From Alistipes dispar (lineage in GTDB: Bacteria > Bacteroidota > Bacteroidia > Bacteroidales > Rikenellaceae), in assembly GCF_006542685.1 (NCBI RefSeq), contig NZ_AP019736.1:2654001-2718000 (forward strand): a stretch of DNA of 64,000 nucleotides, read 5' to 3'. Made by a program: the position numbers and the translations under genes. Below, one piece after another: positions 29,253 through 37,136 of this stretch; the stretch's first letter is position 1, and each line of letters opens with the position of its first letter. The notes below the pieces were generated by a model. The model made no database searches. It was not told the DNA's origin and saw only the letters and a list, made by a program, of their open reading frames with translations.

Positions 29253-29900
29253 ATGATGAAACACCTTTTGTTCGGGATCCTCTGCGGTCTCGCTCTCTGC
29301 GGCTGTCGTTCGCAGACCTCTTTCGGAGATCGTGCGGCGGATGCCGCGACTCTTGCCGCGGGCAATCCGGTCGAGGAGACGATCCGCGCCCGCCGCAGCA
29401 TCCGTCGTTACGAACCGCAACCCGTCGGCCGGGATACGCTGCTGCGGATTCTCGACTGCGGCCTGCAAGCCCCCAACGGGCAGGGACGCGAGTCGTGGGA
29501 GGTGCGTGTGGTGACCGACAGCGCGTTGCTGGCCGCGCTGGACCGACAGTACGGATGTTACGTGCGGCAGGTCTCCCGGAATCCGAAAGCGCAGCATCCG
29601 GCCGCTTACGGCGCTCCGGCCCTGGTCTTCATCGCCTGCGACACGACTTACGACCTCTCGCAGGTGGATTGCGGACTGCTGGGCGGTAACATGATCCTCG
29701 CGGCTCAGTCCGTGGGAGTGGGGTCGTGCTGTCTCGGCGGACTGTGCCGCTTCCTGAACGCTCCGGAAGGAGCGGAGTTGCTGCGCCGCCTGCAATTGCC
29801 CGATCCGCACCGGCTGTTGTACGCCATCGCCTTCGGCTATCCGGCCGAGATGCCCGCGGCAAAACCCCGGAACCGGGAGAAAGTCCGGTTCGTCGAATGA
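29253..29900 (+). CDS. Nitroreductase-family lipoprotein
   Basis: The 215-residue protein begins with a lipoprotein signal (MMKHLLFGILCGLALCGC; lipid Cys18) and then carries a nitroreductase fold with RRSIRRYEPQPV, APNGQGRESWEV, the LGGNMILAAQSVGVGSC block and FGYPAE. Most nitroreductases are cytoplasmic FMN enzymes using NAD(P)H; here the export signal would place it in the periplasm or at the outer membrane, where NAD(P)H is absent, so partner and cofactor are open questions. Start at 29253 or the next codon 29256. It is convergent with the EptA-like gene; no clear promoter box is seen. Confidence 0.88.
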   Translation: MMKHLLFGILCGLALCGCRSQTSFGDRAADAATLAAGNPVEETIRARRSIRRYEPQPVGRDTLLRILDCGLQAPNGQGRESWEVRVVTDSALLAALDRQYGCYVRQVSRNPKAQHPAAYGAPALVFIACDTTYDLSQVDCGLLGGNMILAAQSVGVGSCCLGGLCRFLNAPEGAELLRRLQLPDPHRLLYAIAFGYPAEMPAAKPRNREKVRFVE

Positions 29901-29970
29901 TCGGCTTTATAATATAGGTAGATGCCTCTGCTCTGCCGTTTTCTGGTTCGGTTTTCCGGTCTTCGCGCGG

Positions 29971-31683
29971 TCAGGGTTCGATGCCGTAGCGGCGGAATAC
30001 TTCCATGTCCTCGGGGCCGAGTCCCGTTTTGCGGAAGGGGACGGCTTCGTTGTGGTCGTTCAGGTAACGGCGCGGCGCCGTGCGGTCGTAACCGGAATTG
30101 ACGAGCGACGTCTCTTTTGAAATGAAACGTCCTTCGAGCGAGGCCATATCGGCCATCGTATGAAACAGCGCATGCGTCGTGGCCGGGGCCGTTTCGTTCG
30201 CCTCGGCGGCCGCGACCTTCTCGGGGAAGTTGCGGCGGTAGGCGTCGGAGAACCACGCCAGCGAAGCTACGTAGAGCTGATAGGCCGTCGTGGTGGGCGA
30301 GGCGTGCAGGAACCGTTCGCGGTCGTCGTCGATGAGGTCTTCGCCGTGGTCGGCGCAGTAGAGCAGTGCGGTGGAGGTGTCCTCGAGCGTGCGGAGATAG
30401 GCGATGGTCTCGGCGAGGAAATGGTCCGTGTAGCGGATCGAATTGTCGTAGGCATTGACGAGCGTCTGCCTGTGCTGTTTGGCGATCGCCACGTCGCCCT
30501 CGGGGCGGAAATGGGCGAACTCGCGCGGATAGCGCTGGTGGTAGCTGAAGTGCGATCCGTAGCAGTGAAGGACGATCAGTATTTTCTGCGAATCGCTGTT
30601 TTCCAGTACCTTGCGCACTTCGTCCAGCAGTTGCATGTCGTAACGCGGCGAACGGATGTAGATCAGGTGGCGGGCGTCGTGGGCCAGATTGTCGATCATG
30701 GCTCCCTGCCGCGACTGGTTGGAGATGAACCATGTGTCGAATCCGGCTTCGTTGAACAGCGCCGGAAGTCCCTTGCGACGGTACAGCTCCTCGTGTTCGT
30801 CGGTGTTCACCGAAGAGAGGATCAGCGGCACGCTTTTGTGCGTCGTATTGCTCTGTGTCAGCATGTTGCGGAATACCACGAGGCCCCGGACCTGCGACAG
30901 GCGGGGGTTCGTCTCGCGGTCGTAGCCGTAGAGCTGCCAGTTCATCGCGCGCGATGCCTCGCCGATGACGTAGATATAGACTTCGCGCCCGGGGGCCTGC
31001 GCCGTCCGCCGGGGGGCATAGCTGAAACCCTCGGAACTCTTCTCGAAGTCGTGCGATTTACGGAATTCCGAGCCGCTCAGCCCGAGGTTGTAAAAGACGT
31101 TCAGCGGGAAGATTTCGTCGCGCAGCACGTGCCGGTCCTCGCTCGCGCGGTAGGCGGGCCAGAGGGCCAGCATTCCGACTGCGAAGATCGCCGCGCCGGT
31201 CAGCCCGACGTTCAGCCGCGTCGTGCGCGAAATGTAGCGTTTGAGGCCGATCTCCCGGGCCGCGAGCCACAGCAGCGGCAGGTACATGGCGCAGACGAGC
31301 ACCACGGCGGGGTAGATGTTGCCCAGCAGCTCGCCCGCCTCGCCGGGATTGGTCGTCAGTACGTTGGTGAACATGTCCGTGGCGATGACCGAATTGCCGA
31401 ACAGGTACAGCAACACGATCTGGAAGGCACAGAAGAAGATGAACGGAAAAGCCAGCCAGATCATCACGCCCGAGCGGCGCAGCGCCACGCTCCACATCAT
31501 GTAGAATCCCAGCGGCATGAGGATCAGCGCCTCGACGGTCCACAGGGAATAGGGTTCCGTATTGGCCAGCACCAGATTGGGAACGATCAGCGTCACGAAG
31601 AAATAGACGGTCAGCAGCGTCGTGAAACGACTGCGTGTCTTGACCGCCCTCCGCCGGATTTTCTTGTCGGAATCAGCTTCCAT
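29971..31683 (-). CDS. Phosphoethanolamine transferase (EptA-like, sulfatase superfamily)
   Basis: The 570-residue protein has five N-terminal membrane helices (about residues 20-185) and a periplasmic alkaline-phosphatase/sulfatase-fold domain. Visible features are the zinc-site start GEASRAMNWQLYGYDRETNP, the nucleophile region SNTTHKSVP, LHCYGSHFSYHQRYP and the zinc ligands in ADHGEDL. Family members move phosphoethanolamine from phosphatidylethanolamine to lipid A or other glycans and can lower sensitivity to cationic peptides; the acceptor here is unknown. It is last in an operon behind the Omp85-like protein (23-base gap) and a YtfJ-like protein. Cardiolipin/LTA-type synthase is less likely given the Y-G-Y-D-R pattern. 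Confidence 0.88.
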   Translation of the reverse strand: MEADSDKKIRRRAVKTRSRFTTLLTVYFFVTLIVPNLVLANTEPYSLWTVEALILMPLGFYMMWSVALRRSGVMIWLAFPFIFFCAFQIVLLYLFGNSVIATDMFTNVLTTNPGEAGELLGNIYPAVVLVCAMYLPLLWLAAREIGLKRYISRTTRLNVGLTGAAIFAVGMLALWPAYRASEDRHVLRDEIFPLNVFYNLGLSGSEFRKSHDFEKSSEGFSYAPRRTAQAPGREVYIYVIGEASRAMNWQLYGYDRETNPRLSQVRGLVVFRNMLTQSNTTHKSVPLILSSVNTDEHEELYRRKGLPALFNEAGFDTWFISNQSRQGAMIDNLAHDARHLIYIRSPRYDMQLLDEVRKVLENSDSQKILIVLHCYGSHFSYHQRYPREFAHFRPEGDVAIAKQHRQTLVNAYDNSIRYTDHFLAETIAYLRTLEDTSTALLYCADHGEDLIDDDRERFLHASPTTTAYQLYVASLAWFSDAYRRNFPEKVAAAEANETAPATTHALFHTMADMASLEGRFISKETSLVNSGYDRTAPRRYLNDHNEAVPFRKTGLGPEDMEVFRRYGIEP

Positions 31684-31706
31684 ATATTACGTTACTCTCT
31701 CGCTTG

Positions 31707-32969
31707 TCAAAAGGCTTCGTTGATACTCAGCAGGAACCCGCTCGTCTTCTTGCCGAACCCGTAGTCGAGCCGGACGTTCACGCGCTTCTTCAGCTCCCAG
31801 CGCAGTCCGACGCCGTAGTTGGGCAGCGTGTGCGACCAGTCGAACCGGTCGAGCGAAGGGAAGACGTTGCCCGCGCCGCCCCACACCGTACAGCCGATCC
31901 GTCGCCAGATGCGCTGTCGCAGCTCCACTTGCAGCGTAATCATGTCGTTGTCCGTATAGCGTCCCTGATAGTAGCCGCGCATGCGCTGGTTGCCGCCCAG
32001 CCGGGCGAGCATCGGCCACGGGGTCCCCTCGGAGTTGAAGACGGCATAGAGGTCGGCGGCCAGAATGCCGCCTTTCCACACGCGCCGGTAGGCGTCGGCC
32101 GTGAAGGTCGTGCGCCACAGCGACCGCTCGCAGTTACCCAGCCCCTTGGGGAAGAAACGCTCCTGAAAACTCACGTACACGCCCCGGTAGGGGTTGGGAA
32201 TGAAGTCGCGCGAATCGTACTCGACGATCAGTCCGATGCCCGTCGCCGTGTAACTCCGCTTCTGGCCGTAGAGGTAGGCCTGATCGGAGAATTTCACGCC
32301 GCGCGTGTGTTCGAAGCTCGCGATGCCTCCCACGTAGGTCCGCGGCAACACCTCGTGCAGGTAGCTCGCCTCGACCAGGTAGTGTTTCTCGGAGTAGGTG
32401 CTCTCGGGGTTGTAGCGTCCGGCATCGTAGCCGATGCCCCAGAGACTGCGGGGCGCCGAGGAGAACATGACCGTGTAATTCACACGCTGGCGGTTGTGCG
32501 CGAAGATCGTGTTGCCCGTAACGCCCAGTGCGTAGAAGCCCGATACGGAGACGTTGGCGAACACCGAGACGTCCGAAGGCACGGTCACCGAATCGGTCCG
32601 GTCGAGACGGTACAGTCCCGCCGCGAGCAACCCGATGCCGAGACTCGTGTTTTTCGAGAAACTGGGACCTCCGGCGAAGGTGACGTCGATCTTCTTTTCG
32701 AACGTGCGGTCCACGTTCGATCCCTCGAAGTACCGGACGATCCGGCGCAGAAACCCTTTGCGTTCCCTTGCCGTCCGCTCTTCCTCCGGTTCACAGTCCT
32801 TCCCGGTACGCTCCTCGGCGTCTTCCCGAACTTCAGGGTCTTCCGGCGGGACGGTCGCCGCGACTTGTCGCAGCGAGTCGCTCTCCGCGATGTGGACACA
32901 CACGGACGCCCGTCCCGCAAGGACGGTGCAGACCAATACGAAAGCAATAAGGGCGATTCCGCGCAGCAT
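31707..32969 (-). CDS. Omp85/BamA-superfamily outer membrane barrel protein without POTRA domains
   Basis: The 420-residue protein has a signal peptide (cleavage near residue 20), a charged Glu/Arg-rich segment (about 45-75), then a region of amphipathic strands ending in aromatic Phe. The loop motif RMRGYYQGRYTDND matches the L6 (V/I)RG(F/Y) signature of the Omp85 superfamily. At this length there is room for a 16-strand barrel but no POTRA repeats, so it is not BamA itself; such short members are thought to be translocators or porin-like. It is 5 bases from the YtfJ-like gene and 23 from the EptA-like gene. Confidence 0.85.
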   Translation of the reverse strand: MLRGIALIAFVLVCTVLAGRASVCVHIAESDSLRQVAATVPPEDPEVREDAEERTGKDCEPEEERTARERKGFLRRIVRYFEGSNVDRTFEKKIDVTFAGGPSFSKNTSLGIGLLAAGLYRLDRTDSVTVPSDVSVFANVSVSGFYALGVTGNTIFAHNRQRVNYTVMFSSAPRSLWGIGYDAGRYNPESTYSEKHYLVEASYLHEVLPRTYVGGIASFEHTRGVKFSDQAYLYGQKRSYTATGIGLIVEYDSRDFIPNPYRGVYVSFQERFFPKGLGNCERSLWRTTFTADAYRRVWKGGILAADLYAVFNSEGTPWPMLARLGGNQRMRGYYQGRYTDNDMITLQVELRQRIWRRIGCTVWGGAGNVFPSLDRFDWSHTLPNYGVGLRWELKKRVNVRLDYGFGKKTSGFLLSINEAF

Positions 32970-32974
32970 GCACT

Positions 32975-33493
32975 CTACCGGTACTGGTCGAGCACCTCGT
33001 AGAAGGCTTCCTTGTCGGCCTCCGTCAGCTCTCCCTTACGCAGAAAAACCAACTCGCCCTCCTTGGTGACGAACATCAGCACGAACTTGTTGTTACAGTC
33101 GCCCAGCCCCCAGGCCGTGCTCAGAATGCGGTCCTGGTCGGCCAGCACCGTCGCGCCGTTCTTGGCCGTGCGCTTGCGGGCCATGTTGCGGGCCATGCCG
33201 TTGGGGACCATCGGGGCGTCCTTGAGGTTCATCACCCCGAAACCGTAGATATTGTCGCTCTCGGCGCGGTGGTTCTGCTCCAGCTCGACGGTGAAATCCT
33301 CGTTCTGCTTGTGACGGTCCGGATCCACGTAGAATATCATAAGGTGTTTCTCTCCGAAATGGGGCAGGCGTGCCGGTTCGCCGTCGAGGTCGAGCACCTC
33401 GACGTTCTCCACCTTGCGGGGAAGTTCCTGTGCCCGGACCGTCGGGGCGGCGAGGGCTACGGCCGCCAGCATCATGATCGTCCGTATTTTCAT
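32975..33493 (-). CDS. YtfJ-like periplasmic thioredoxin-fold protein
   Basis: The 172-residue protein has a cleavable signal (MKIRTIMMLAAVALAAPTVRAQ) followed by a domain resembling E. coli YtfJ: a short beta hairpin, a segment with IFYVDPDRHKQNED, and a C-terminal AWGLGDCNNKFVLMFVTKEG strand pair. YtfJ proteins have a peroxiredoxin/thioredoxin-like fold but lack the CxxC pair; here the only Cys is in GDCNN. Role unknown. It is first in the operon with the Omp85-like and EptA-like genes and has a -7 box 40 bases upstream. ATG 33493 is taken because it starts a proper signal peptide. Confidence 0.7.
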   Translation of the reverse strand: MKIRTIMMLAAVALAAPTVRAQELPRKVENVEVLDLDGEPARLPHFGEKHLMIFYVDPDRHKQNEDFTVELEQNHRAESDNIYGFGVMNLKDAPMVPNGMARNMARKRTAKNGATVLADQDRILSTAWGLGDCNNKFVLMFVTKEGELVFLRKGELTEADKEAFYEVLDQYR

Positions 33494-33533
33494 AACATCC
33501 TGAACAATTGGTTTCAAACGAAAATAATCATCG

Positions 33534-33541
33534 CAAAGGTA
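33534..33541 (-). promoter_or_regulatory. -7 box of the YtfJ-like/Omp85/EptA operon
   Basis: TACCTTTG on the minus strand, 40 bases from the ATG. No TTG at the expected distance. Confidence 0.6.
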
Positions 33542-33631
33542 GAAAAAAATCTCCGAACACGGGAAGCCCGGGCGTGTTTTTATTGTTCCGAACGTTTGCA
33601 TTTCTGCACCGAAAGGCGCGGCAGGGTTGAA

Positions 33632-33663
33632 TTTGGCGTTCCGCCCGCTTTGCGTTATCTTTG
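33632..33663 (+). promoter_or_regulatory. Promoter of the tyrosine phosphatase gene, predicting a leaderless mRNA
   Basis: TTTG (33632-33635), a 20-base spacer and TATCTTTG (33656-33663). Only 5 bases separate the box from the ATG at 33669, so transcription should begin at or within about two bases of the start codon. Confidence 0.8.
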
Positions 33664-33668
33664 CCGTC

Positions 33669-34148
33669 ATGAAACCGAAAACAAGCGTGCTCTTCGTGTG
33701 CCTGGGCAATATCTGCCGCTCCCCGGCGGCCGATGGCATACTGCGTAGAATGGTGTCGGACAGCGGTTTGTCCGACCTTGTCGAAATCGACTCGGCAGGA
33801 ACTTACGGCGGCCATGCAGGCGACCTGCCCGATCCTCGGATGCGCCGTGCGGCCTCGCTGCGCGGGTACGACCTCCGCCACCGGGCCCGACAGGTCCGCG
33901 AGGAGGATTTCGACCGGTTCGACATGATCGTGGCCATGGACGACATGAACTACGAGGCGCTGTACCGGCTGGCGCCTTCGCGGGAGGCTGCGCAGCGGAT
34001 TTTCCGCATGACGGAATTCTGCCGCCAACATCCCGGCCGCACCCATGTCCCCGATCCCTATTACGAAGGCCGGGAGGGGTTCGAACTGGTGCTCGATCTG
34101 CTGGAGGACGGTTGCCGAGGGCTGCTGGAACGCATTTCCGCCCGATAG
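33669..34148 (+). CDS. Low-molecular-weight protein-tyrosine phosphatase
   Basis: The 159-residue cytoplasmic protein has the LMW-PTP loop CLGNICRS (Cys11 to Ser18) at the N-terminus and the general-acid aspartate in the VPDPYYEG loop near the C-terminus, with normal length. It removes phosphate from tyrosine; in bacteria such enzymes often act on capsule/exopolysaccharide tyrosine kinases, but none is adjacent here. The ATG at 33669 is fixed by the P-loop position and the promoter, which overlaps all upstream in-frame codons. It is divergent from the YtfJ-like operon and convergent with the PorV-like gene. Confidence 0.95.
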   Translation: MKPKTSVLFVCLGNICRSPAADGILRRMVSDSGLSDLVEIDSAGTYGGHAGDLPDPRMRRAASLRGYDLRHRARQVREEDFDRFDMIVAMDDMNYEALYRLAPSREAAQRIFRMTEFCRQHPGRTHVPDPYYEGREGFELVLDLLEDGCRGLLERISAR

Positions 34149-34197
34149 GTCCCCGCCGGTTCTTCGGCGGTCGTCCCGAAAGAAGAGCGCCGGAGGA

Positions 34198-35070
34198 TCA
34201 GAAATCGAATCCGAAACTGATGCTGTATATGTCGGGCGTGTGTTTCGCCGTGAACAGGTAGGCGAAGTCGAGCCGCAGGTGCAGGAAACGGAATCCTGCA
34301 CCGACGGACGCATAGCTGGGATCGTCGCCCCGCAGCTCGCCGTAGTGGTATCCCGCGCGTAGCTGCACGAGCTGCATGAGATTGTATTCGGCGCCGGCGG
34401 AGAGCATGAAGCCCCGCATCGCGCCGGGCGAGAAGCGGTAGCCCAGGTCCGCGCCGACGGTGATCTCGTGGGCGTCGGTGAGGAACGTGTCGAGCGCCGC
34501 TCCGGCCGTGAAACTCATCGGCAGCGAGCGGTCCCCGCCGCCGAACCAGCCGCCCAGGTTCGCTATCTTCGCTCCCGCGCGTACGGTCGAGAAGCTGCCG
34601 ATCTCCACGGGCGCCATCCACGCTGCGTTCAGGTCCGCCGCCAATGCGTCGGCCGTGACGTCGCCCGGACGCTTGAGGTGCATGTAACGGGCCACGACGC
34701 CTACGGCCCAGCGGTCGTCGATGCGGCGCGAATAGCCCAGATCGACCGCCATGTCGTTGTTGCCCCGTTCCCGGAGGCACTGCCGCCAGCCGATCTGCGC
34801 GAGGTTGAAGGTGTCGAACCGCCAATAACCCGAGACGGCGTAATAGTCGGATTCGTCCTGTCCGTAATAGGAGGAGGAGATTTGAGACGGCATCAGCGAG
34901 AAGGCTGCCGTCGCGGAGTTTCCGTACAGGGCGTGCGACCCCGAGAGCGTGGTCATCGCCACACCGCCCATGCCCAGCGTCTTGGCGTCGGGTGTGGGGA
35001 ACATCGCCTCCTGAGCGAAGGCATGCACTGCGGCCGCGGCCGCTACGAGGGTAATCGTCAGTCGTTTCAT
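34198..35070 (-). CDS. PorV/PorQ family outer membrane protein
   Basis: The 290-residue protein has a signal peptide (cleaved after AFAQ) and then strands typical of a FadL-like barrel. The opening MFPTPDAKTLGMGGVAMTT with the G-x-GG plug sequence, the LYGNSATAAF block and an aromatic C-terminus (SFGFDF) fit PorV/PorQ proteins. In type IX secretion PorV shuttles cargo to the attachment complex; whether this protein has that role is unknown, and no other T9SS gene is in the window. It has its own promoter only 5 bases from its ATG. Confidence 0.85.
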   Translation of the reverse strand: MKRLTITLVAAAAAVHAFAQEAMFPTPDAKTLGMGGVAMTTLSGSHALYGNSATAAFSLMPSQISSSYYGQDESDYYAVSGYWRFDTFNLAQIGWRQCLRERGNNDMAVDLGYSRRIDDRWAVGVVARYMHLKRPGDVTADALAADLNAAWMAPVEIGSFSTVRAGAKIANLGGWFGGGDRSLPMSFTAGAALDTFLTDAHEITVGADLGYRFSPGAMRGFMLSAGAEYNLMQLVQLRAGYHYGELRGDDPSYASVGAGFRFLHLRLDFAYLFTAKHTPDIYSISFGFDF

Positions 35071-35075
35071 CGGAG

Positions 35076-35107
35076 CAAATATACAAAAAAGATGCTACCC
35101 GCCGCAA
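35076..35107 (-). promoter_or_regulatory. Promoter of the PorV-like gene, predicting a leaderless mRNA
   Basis: On the minus strand TTG (35105-35107), a 21-base spacer and TATATTTG (35076-35083); five bases (CTCCG) separate the box from the ATG at 35070. Confidence 0.75.
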
Positions 35108-35138
35108 TCGGCCCGCAAAACTCCGCCCGACATGCGGA

Positions 35139-35795
35139 TCAGCGGCCGAACCGTGCGAGCGCCGCTTCCGTCGCCTCGACGAACCGGCCGATATGCTCTC
35201 CGTCGGCGAAGGCGTGGTTCACGAACATCGACAGCGGCATCACGAGCCGTCCGTCGCGCCGCACGGCCTTTCCGGCATTCATCAGCGGATACTGCGTCGG
35301 GCATCCCGGGGACTCCTGCGCATAGGTGATGGCCGTGAACCGGAGCTTCGGCGTCGCGCTCAGCAGGAAGACGTCGTAGTCGCCCTGCGCCTGCAGGCGC
35401 TTCTCCTCGCCGTAGGGGTCGCCGTCCGCCGGAATGTCCGTCACGATGGCGCGGGCTTCGGCGTAGAAGGGCTCGAAATCCGCGCGGTAGGGGATACGGA
35501 CGGTGTGGAACGTGCGTCCCGGCACGGCGATCGGCGTGATGACGTCCACCGTGTCGTACCATGCCACTTCGCCCCTCGCCGTCGTGCGGAAGCGCAGCTC
35601 GCGCACTTCGTTCACGCCGCACAGGACGGCCCAGAGGTAGTGGAGAAAGAACGAGCGTCCCGAGGTTTTCGCAGCGGCGTAGGCCTCCGTGCAGTCGATT
35701 TCGGTCGTGACCGAAAACCAGGGGTTGAGAAAATCGCGGAAGAAGGCGTAGTTGTCGCGCCGCTCCCACGTGTCGGGGTTTACGAGGTGTTTCAT
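35139..35795 (-). CDS. Chloramphenicol acetyltransferase-like (CatA family) protein
   Basis: The 218-residue protein has CatA length and the catalytic block [10 protein letters not shown] with His194, equivalent to the HHxxxDG histidine of CAT, and the conserved [12 protein letters not shown] opening. CatA enzymes move acetyl from acetyl-CoA to chloramphenicol; chromosomal relatives often act on other alcohols, so drug resistance should not be assumed. The first His of the usual HH pair is Asn. ATG 35795 is chosen from the family start; a -7 box lies 5 bases upstream. No mobile element is near. Confidence 0.86.
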   Translation of the reverse strand: MKHLVNPDTWERRDNYAFFRDFLNPWFSVTTEIDCTEAYAAAKTSGRSFFLHYLWAVLCGVNEVRELRFRTTARGEVAWYDTVDVITPIAVPGRTFHTVRIPYRADFEPFYAEARAIVTDIPADGDPYGEEKRLQAQGDYDVFLLSATPKLRFTAITYAQESPGCPTQYPLMNAGKAVRRDGRLVMPLSMFVNHAFADGEHIGRFVEATEAALARFGR

Positions 35796-35800
35796 GGCTG

Positions 35801-35808
35801 CAAAGATA
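35801..35808 (-). promoter_or_regulatory. -7 box of the CatA-like gene, predicting a leaderless mRNA
   Basis: TATCTTTG on the minus strand with five bases (CAGCC) before the ATG at 35795. No TTG at the usual distance. The rest of the 322-base gap 35796-36117 is GC-rich and holds only the hairpin at 35989. Confidence 0.65.
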
Positions 35809-35988
35809 CGAAAAATCGGCACACCTGTTCCGGGGCGGCGGCTCCGCTGTTTCCGGAGAGCGGATCGGATGCCGCGTCGCGCCTGCGTTTTGCCGGATCC
35901 CGGTCCGTCCGTTTCCGGAAGGAGCCCGGCGGACCGCACACGGACACGGCGGGTTCAGGAACGGATGCCAGCTTCCGCTTTTTACGGA

Positions 35989-36022
35989 TCACCCCTGCCG
36001 GAGTGAATTCCGGCAGGGGTGA
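35989..36022. terminator. Perfect hairpin downstream of fabG
   Basis: 14 bp stem (35989-36002 with 36009-36022), 6-base loop, no long T tract. It lies about 95 bases beyond the fabG stop and upstream of the CatA-like gene, so it probably ends the fabG transcript. Confidence 0.65.
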
Positions 36023-36117
36023 TAATCCGTTTTCGGCGGCCGGCCGGAGGGCGTTTCGCCCTCTTTCTTCCTCTCCGCGGGGGTTCCCGTCCGGAAGACT
36101 GTACGGCGGCGGATGCC

Positions 36118-36864
36118 TTAGCAGTTCATCGCGCCGCAGCAGTGGATCACCTGTCCGCTGACATACGACGAGAGGTCCGAGGCGAGGAACAGCGCCACCT
36201 TCGCCACGTCCTCGGGCGTGCCGCCGCGGCGCAGCGGAATCTGCTTGCACCATGCCTCCTTGATCTCGTCCGAGAGCTGGTTGGTCATGTCGGTGATGAT
36301 GAAGCCCGGGGCGATGCAGTTGGCGCGGATGCCGCGCGGACCCATCTCCTTGGCGATCGACTTCGCCAGACCGATCATGCCGGCCTTCGAGGCCGAGTAG
36401 TTGCACTGCCCGGCGTTGCCGCTGACGCCCACCACGGACGACATGTTGATGATCGACCCGCTCTTCTGGCGCGCCATGACGGGCACCGTGGCGTGGATGA
36501 AGTTGAAGGCCGACTTGAGGTTCACCGTCAGCACGGCGTCCCACTGCGCCTCGGTCATGCGCATCATCAGACCGTCCTTCGTGATGCCGGCGTTGTTCAC
36601 CAGGATGTCGATCCGGCCGAACTCCCTGACGATCTCTTCGACGACCTTGTGCGTCTCTTCGAAATTCGCCGCGTTCGAGGCGTATCCTTTGGCCCTGACG
36701 CCCAGCGCCGCGATCTCGGCTTCGGTGGCCTTGCCGTTCTCGTCGATCGTAAGGTCCGTGAATGCCACGTCGGCGCCCTCCTTGGCGAATTCCAGTGCGA
36801 TGGCTTTGCCGATGCCGCGGGCCGCGCCCGTTACGACAGCGACTTTCCCTTCGAGTAATTTCAT
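36118..36864 (-). CDS. fabG: 3-oxoacyl-ACP reductase FabG
   Basis: The 248-residue short-chain dehydrogenase has the NADP-binding TGAARGIG (residues 12-19), NNAG (90-93) and the catalytic Ser143, Tyr156 and Lys160 (YSASK). It fits FabG in length and in the NAGITKDGLMMRM block, and reduces beta-ketoacyl-ACP in fatty acid synthesis. The C-terminal end reads VIHCCGAMNC, with cysteines where many FabG proteins have a VDGG sequence. ATG 36864 is preferred over TTG 36873. Other fab genes are not adjacent. Confidence 0.95.
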   Translation of the reverse strand: MKLLEGKVAVVTGAARGIGKAIALEFAKEGADVAFTDLTIDENGKATEAEIAALGVRAKGYASNAANFEETHKVVEEIVREFGRIDILVNNAGITKDGLMMRMTEAQWDAVLTVNLKSAFNFIHATVPVMARQKSGSIINMSSVVGVSGNAGQCNYSASKAGMIGLAKSIAKEMGPRGIRANCIAPGFIITDMTNQLSDEIKEAWCKQIPLRRGGTPEDVAKVALFLASDLSSYVSGQVIHCCGAMNC

Positions 36865-36919
36865 AGTTGTCAATATATTAGATGTTGTGTTCCGATTTTC
36901 GGTCTTTCCGTTCGACGAA

Positions 36920-36927
36920 CAAAGTTA
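36920..36927 (-). promoter_or_regulatory. -7 box of fabG
   Basis: TAACTTTG on the minus strand, 55 bases from the ATG; no exact TTG upstream. Confidence 0.6.
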
Positions 36928-37105
36928 CGAATAATCCGCGGAATAACCGCGAAAAAAACGCAGTTTGCGCCGCTCCGTTTTCGGAATGTCGCTCCGCCGG
37001 AGGAAAATCCGCCCCGGTGCCGGCAGTTCCGGGGCGCCGCCGAAAATCCGGAAACGGGATACAAACAACCGTAATCGGGGTATCCGCGGCTCCGCGGCGG
37101 CGCGC

Positions 37106-37113
37106 TATCTTTG
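37106..37113 (+). promoter_or_regulatory. -7 box of the hexapeptide acetyltransferase gene
   Basis: TATCTTTG, 23 bases before ATG 37137. An ATG at 37132 is followed by an immediate stop and is not used. Confidence 0.65.
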
Positions 37114-37136
37114 CGGACGGACAAACGAACGATGCT

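Noticed and set aside
35139..35795. Calling the CatA-like gene a chloramphenicol resistance determinant
   Set aside because: Family membership and core-genome context do not show drug specificity; no mobile element or resistance cluster is near.
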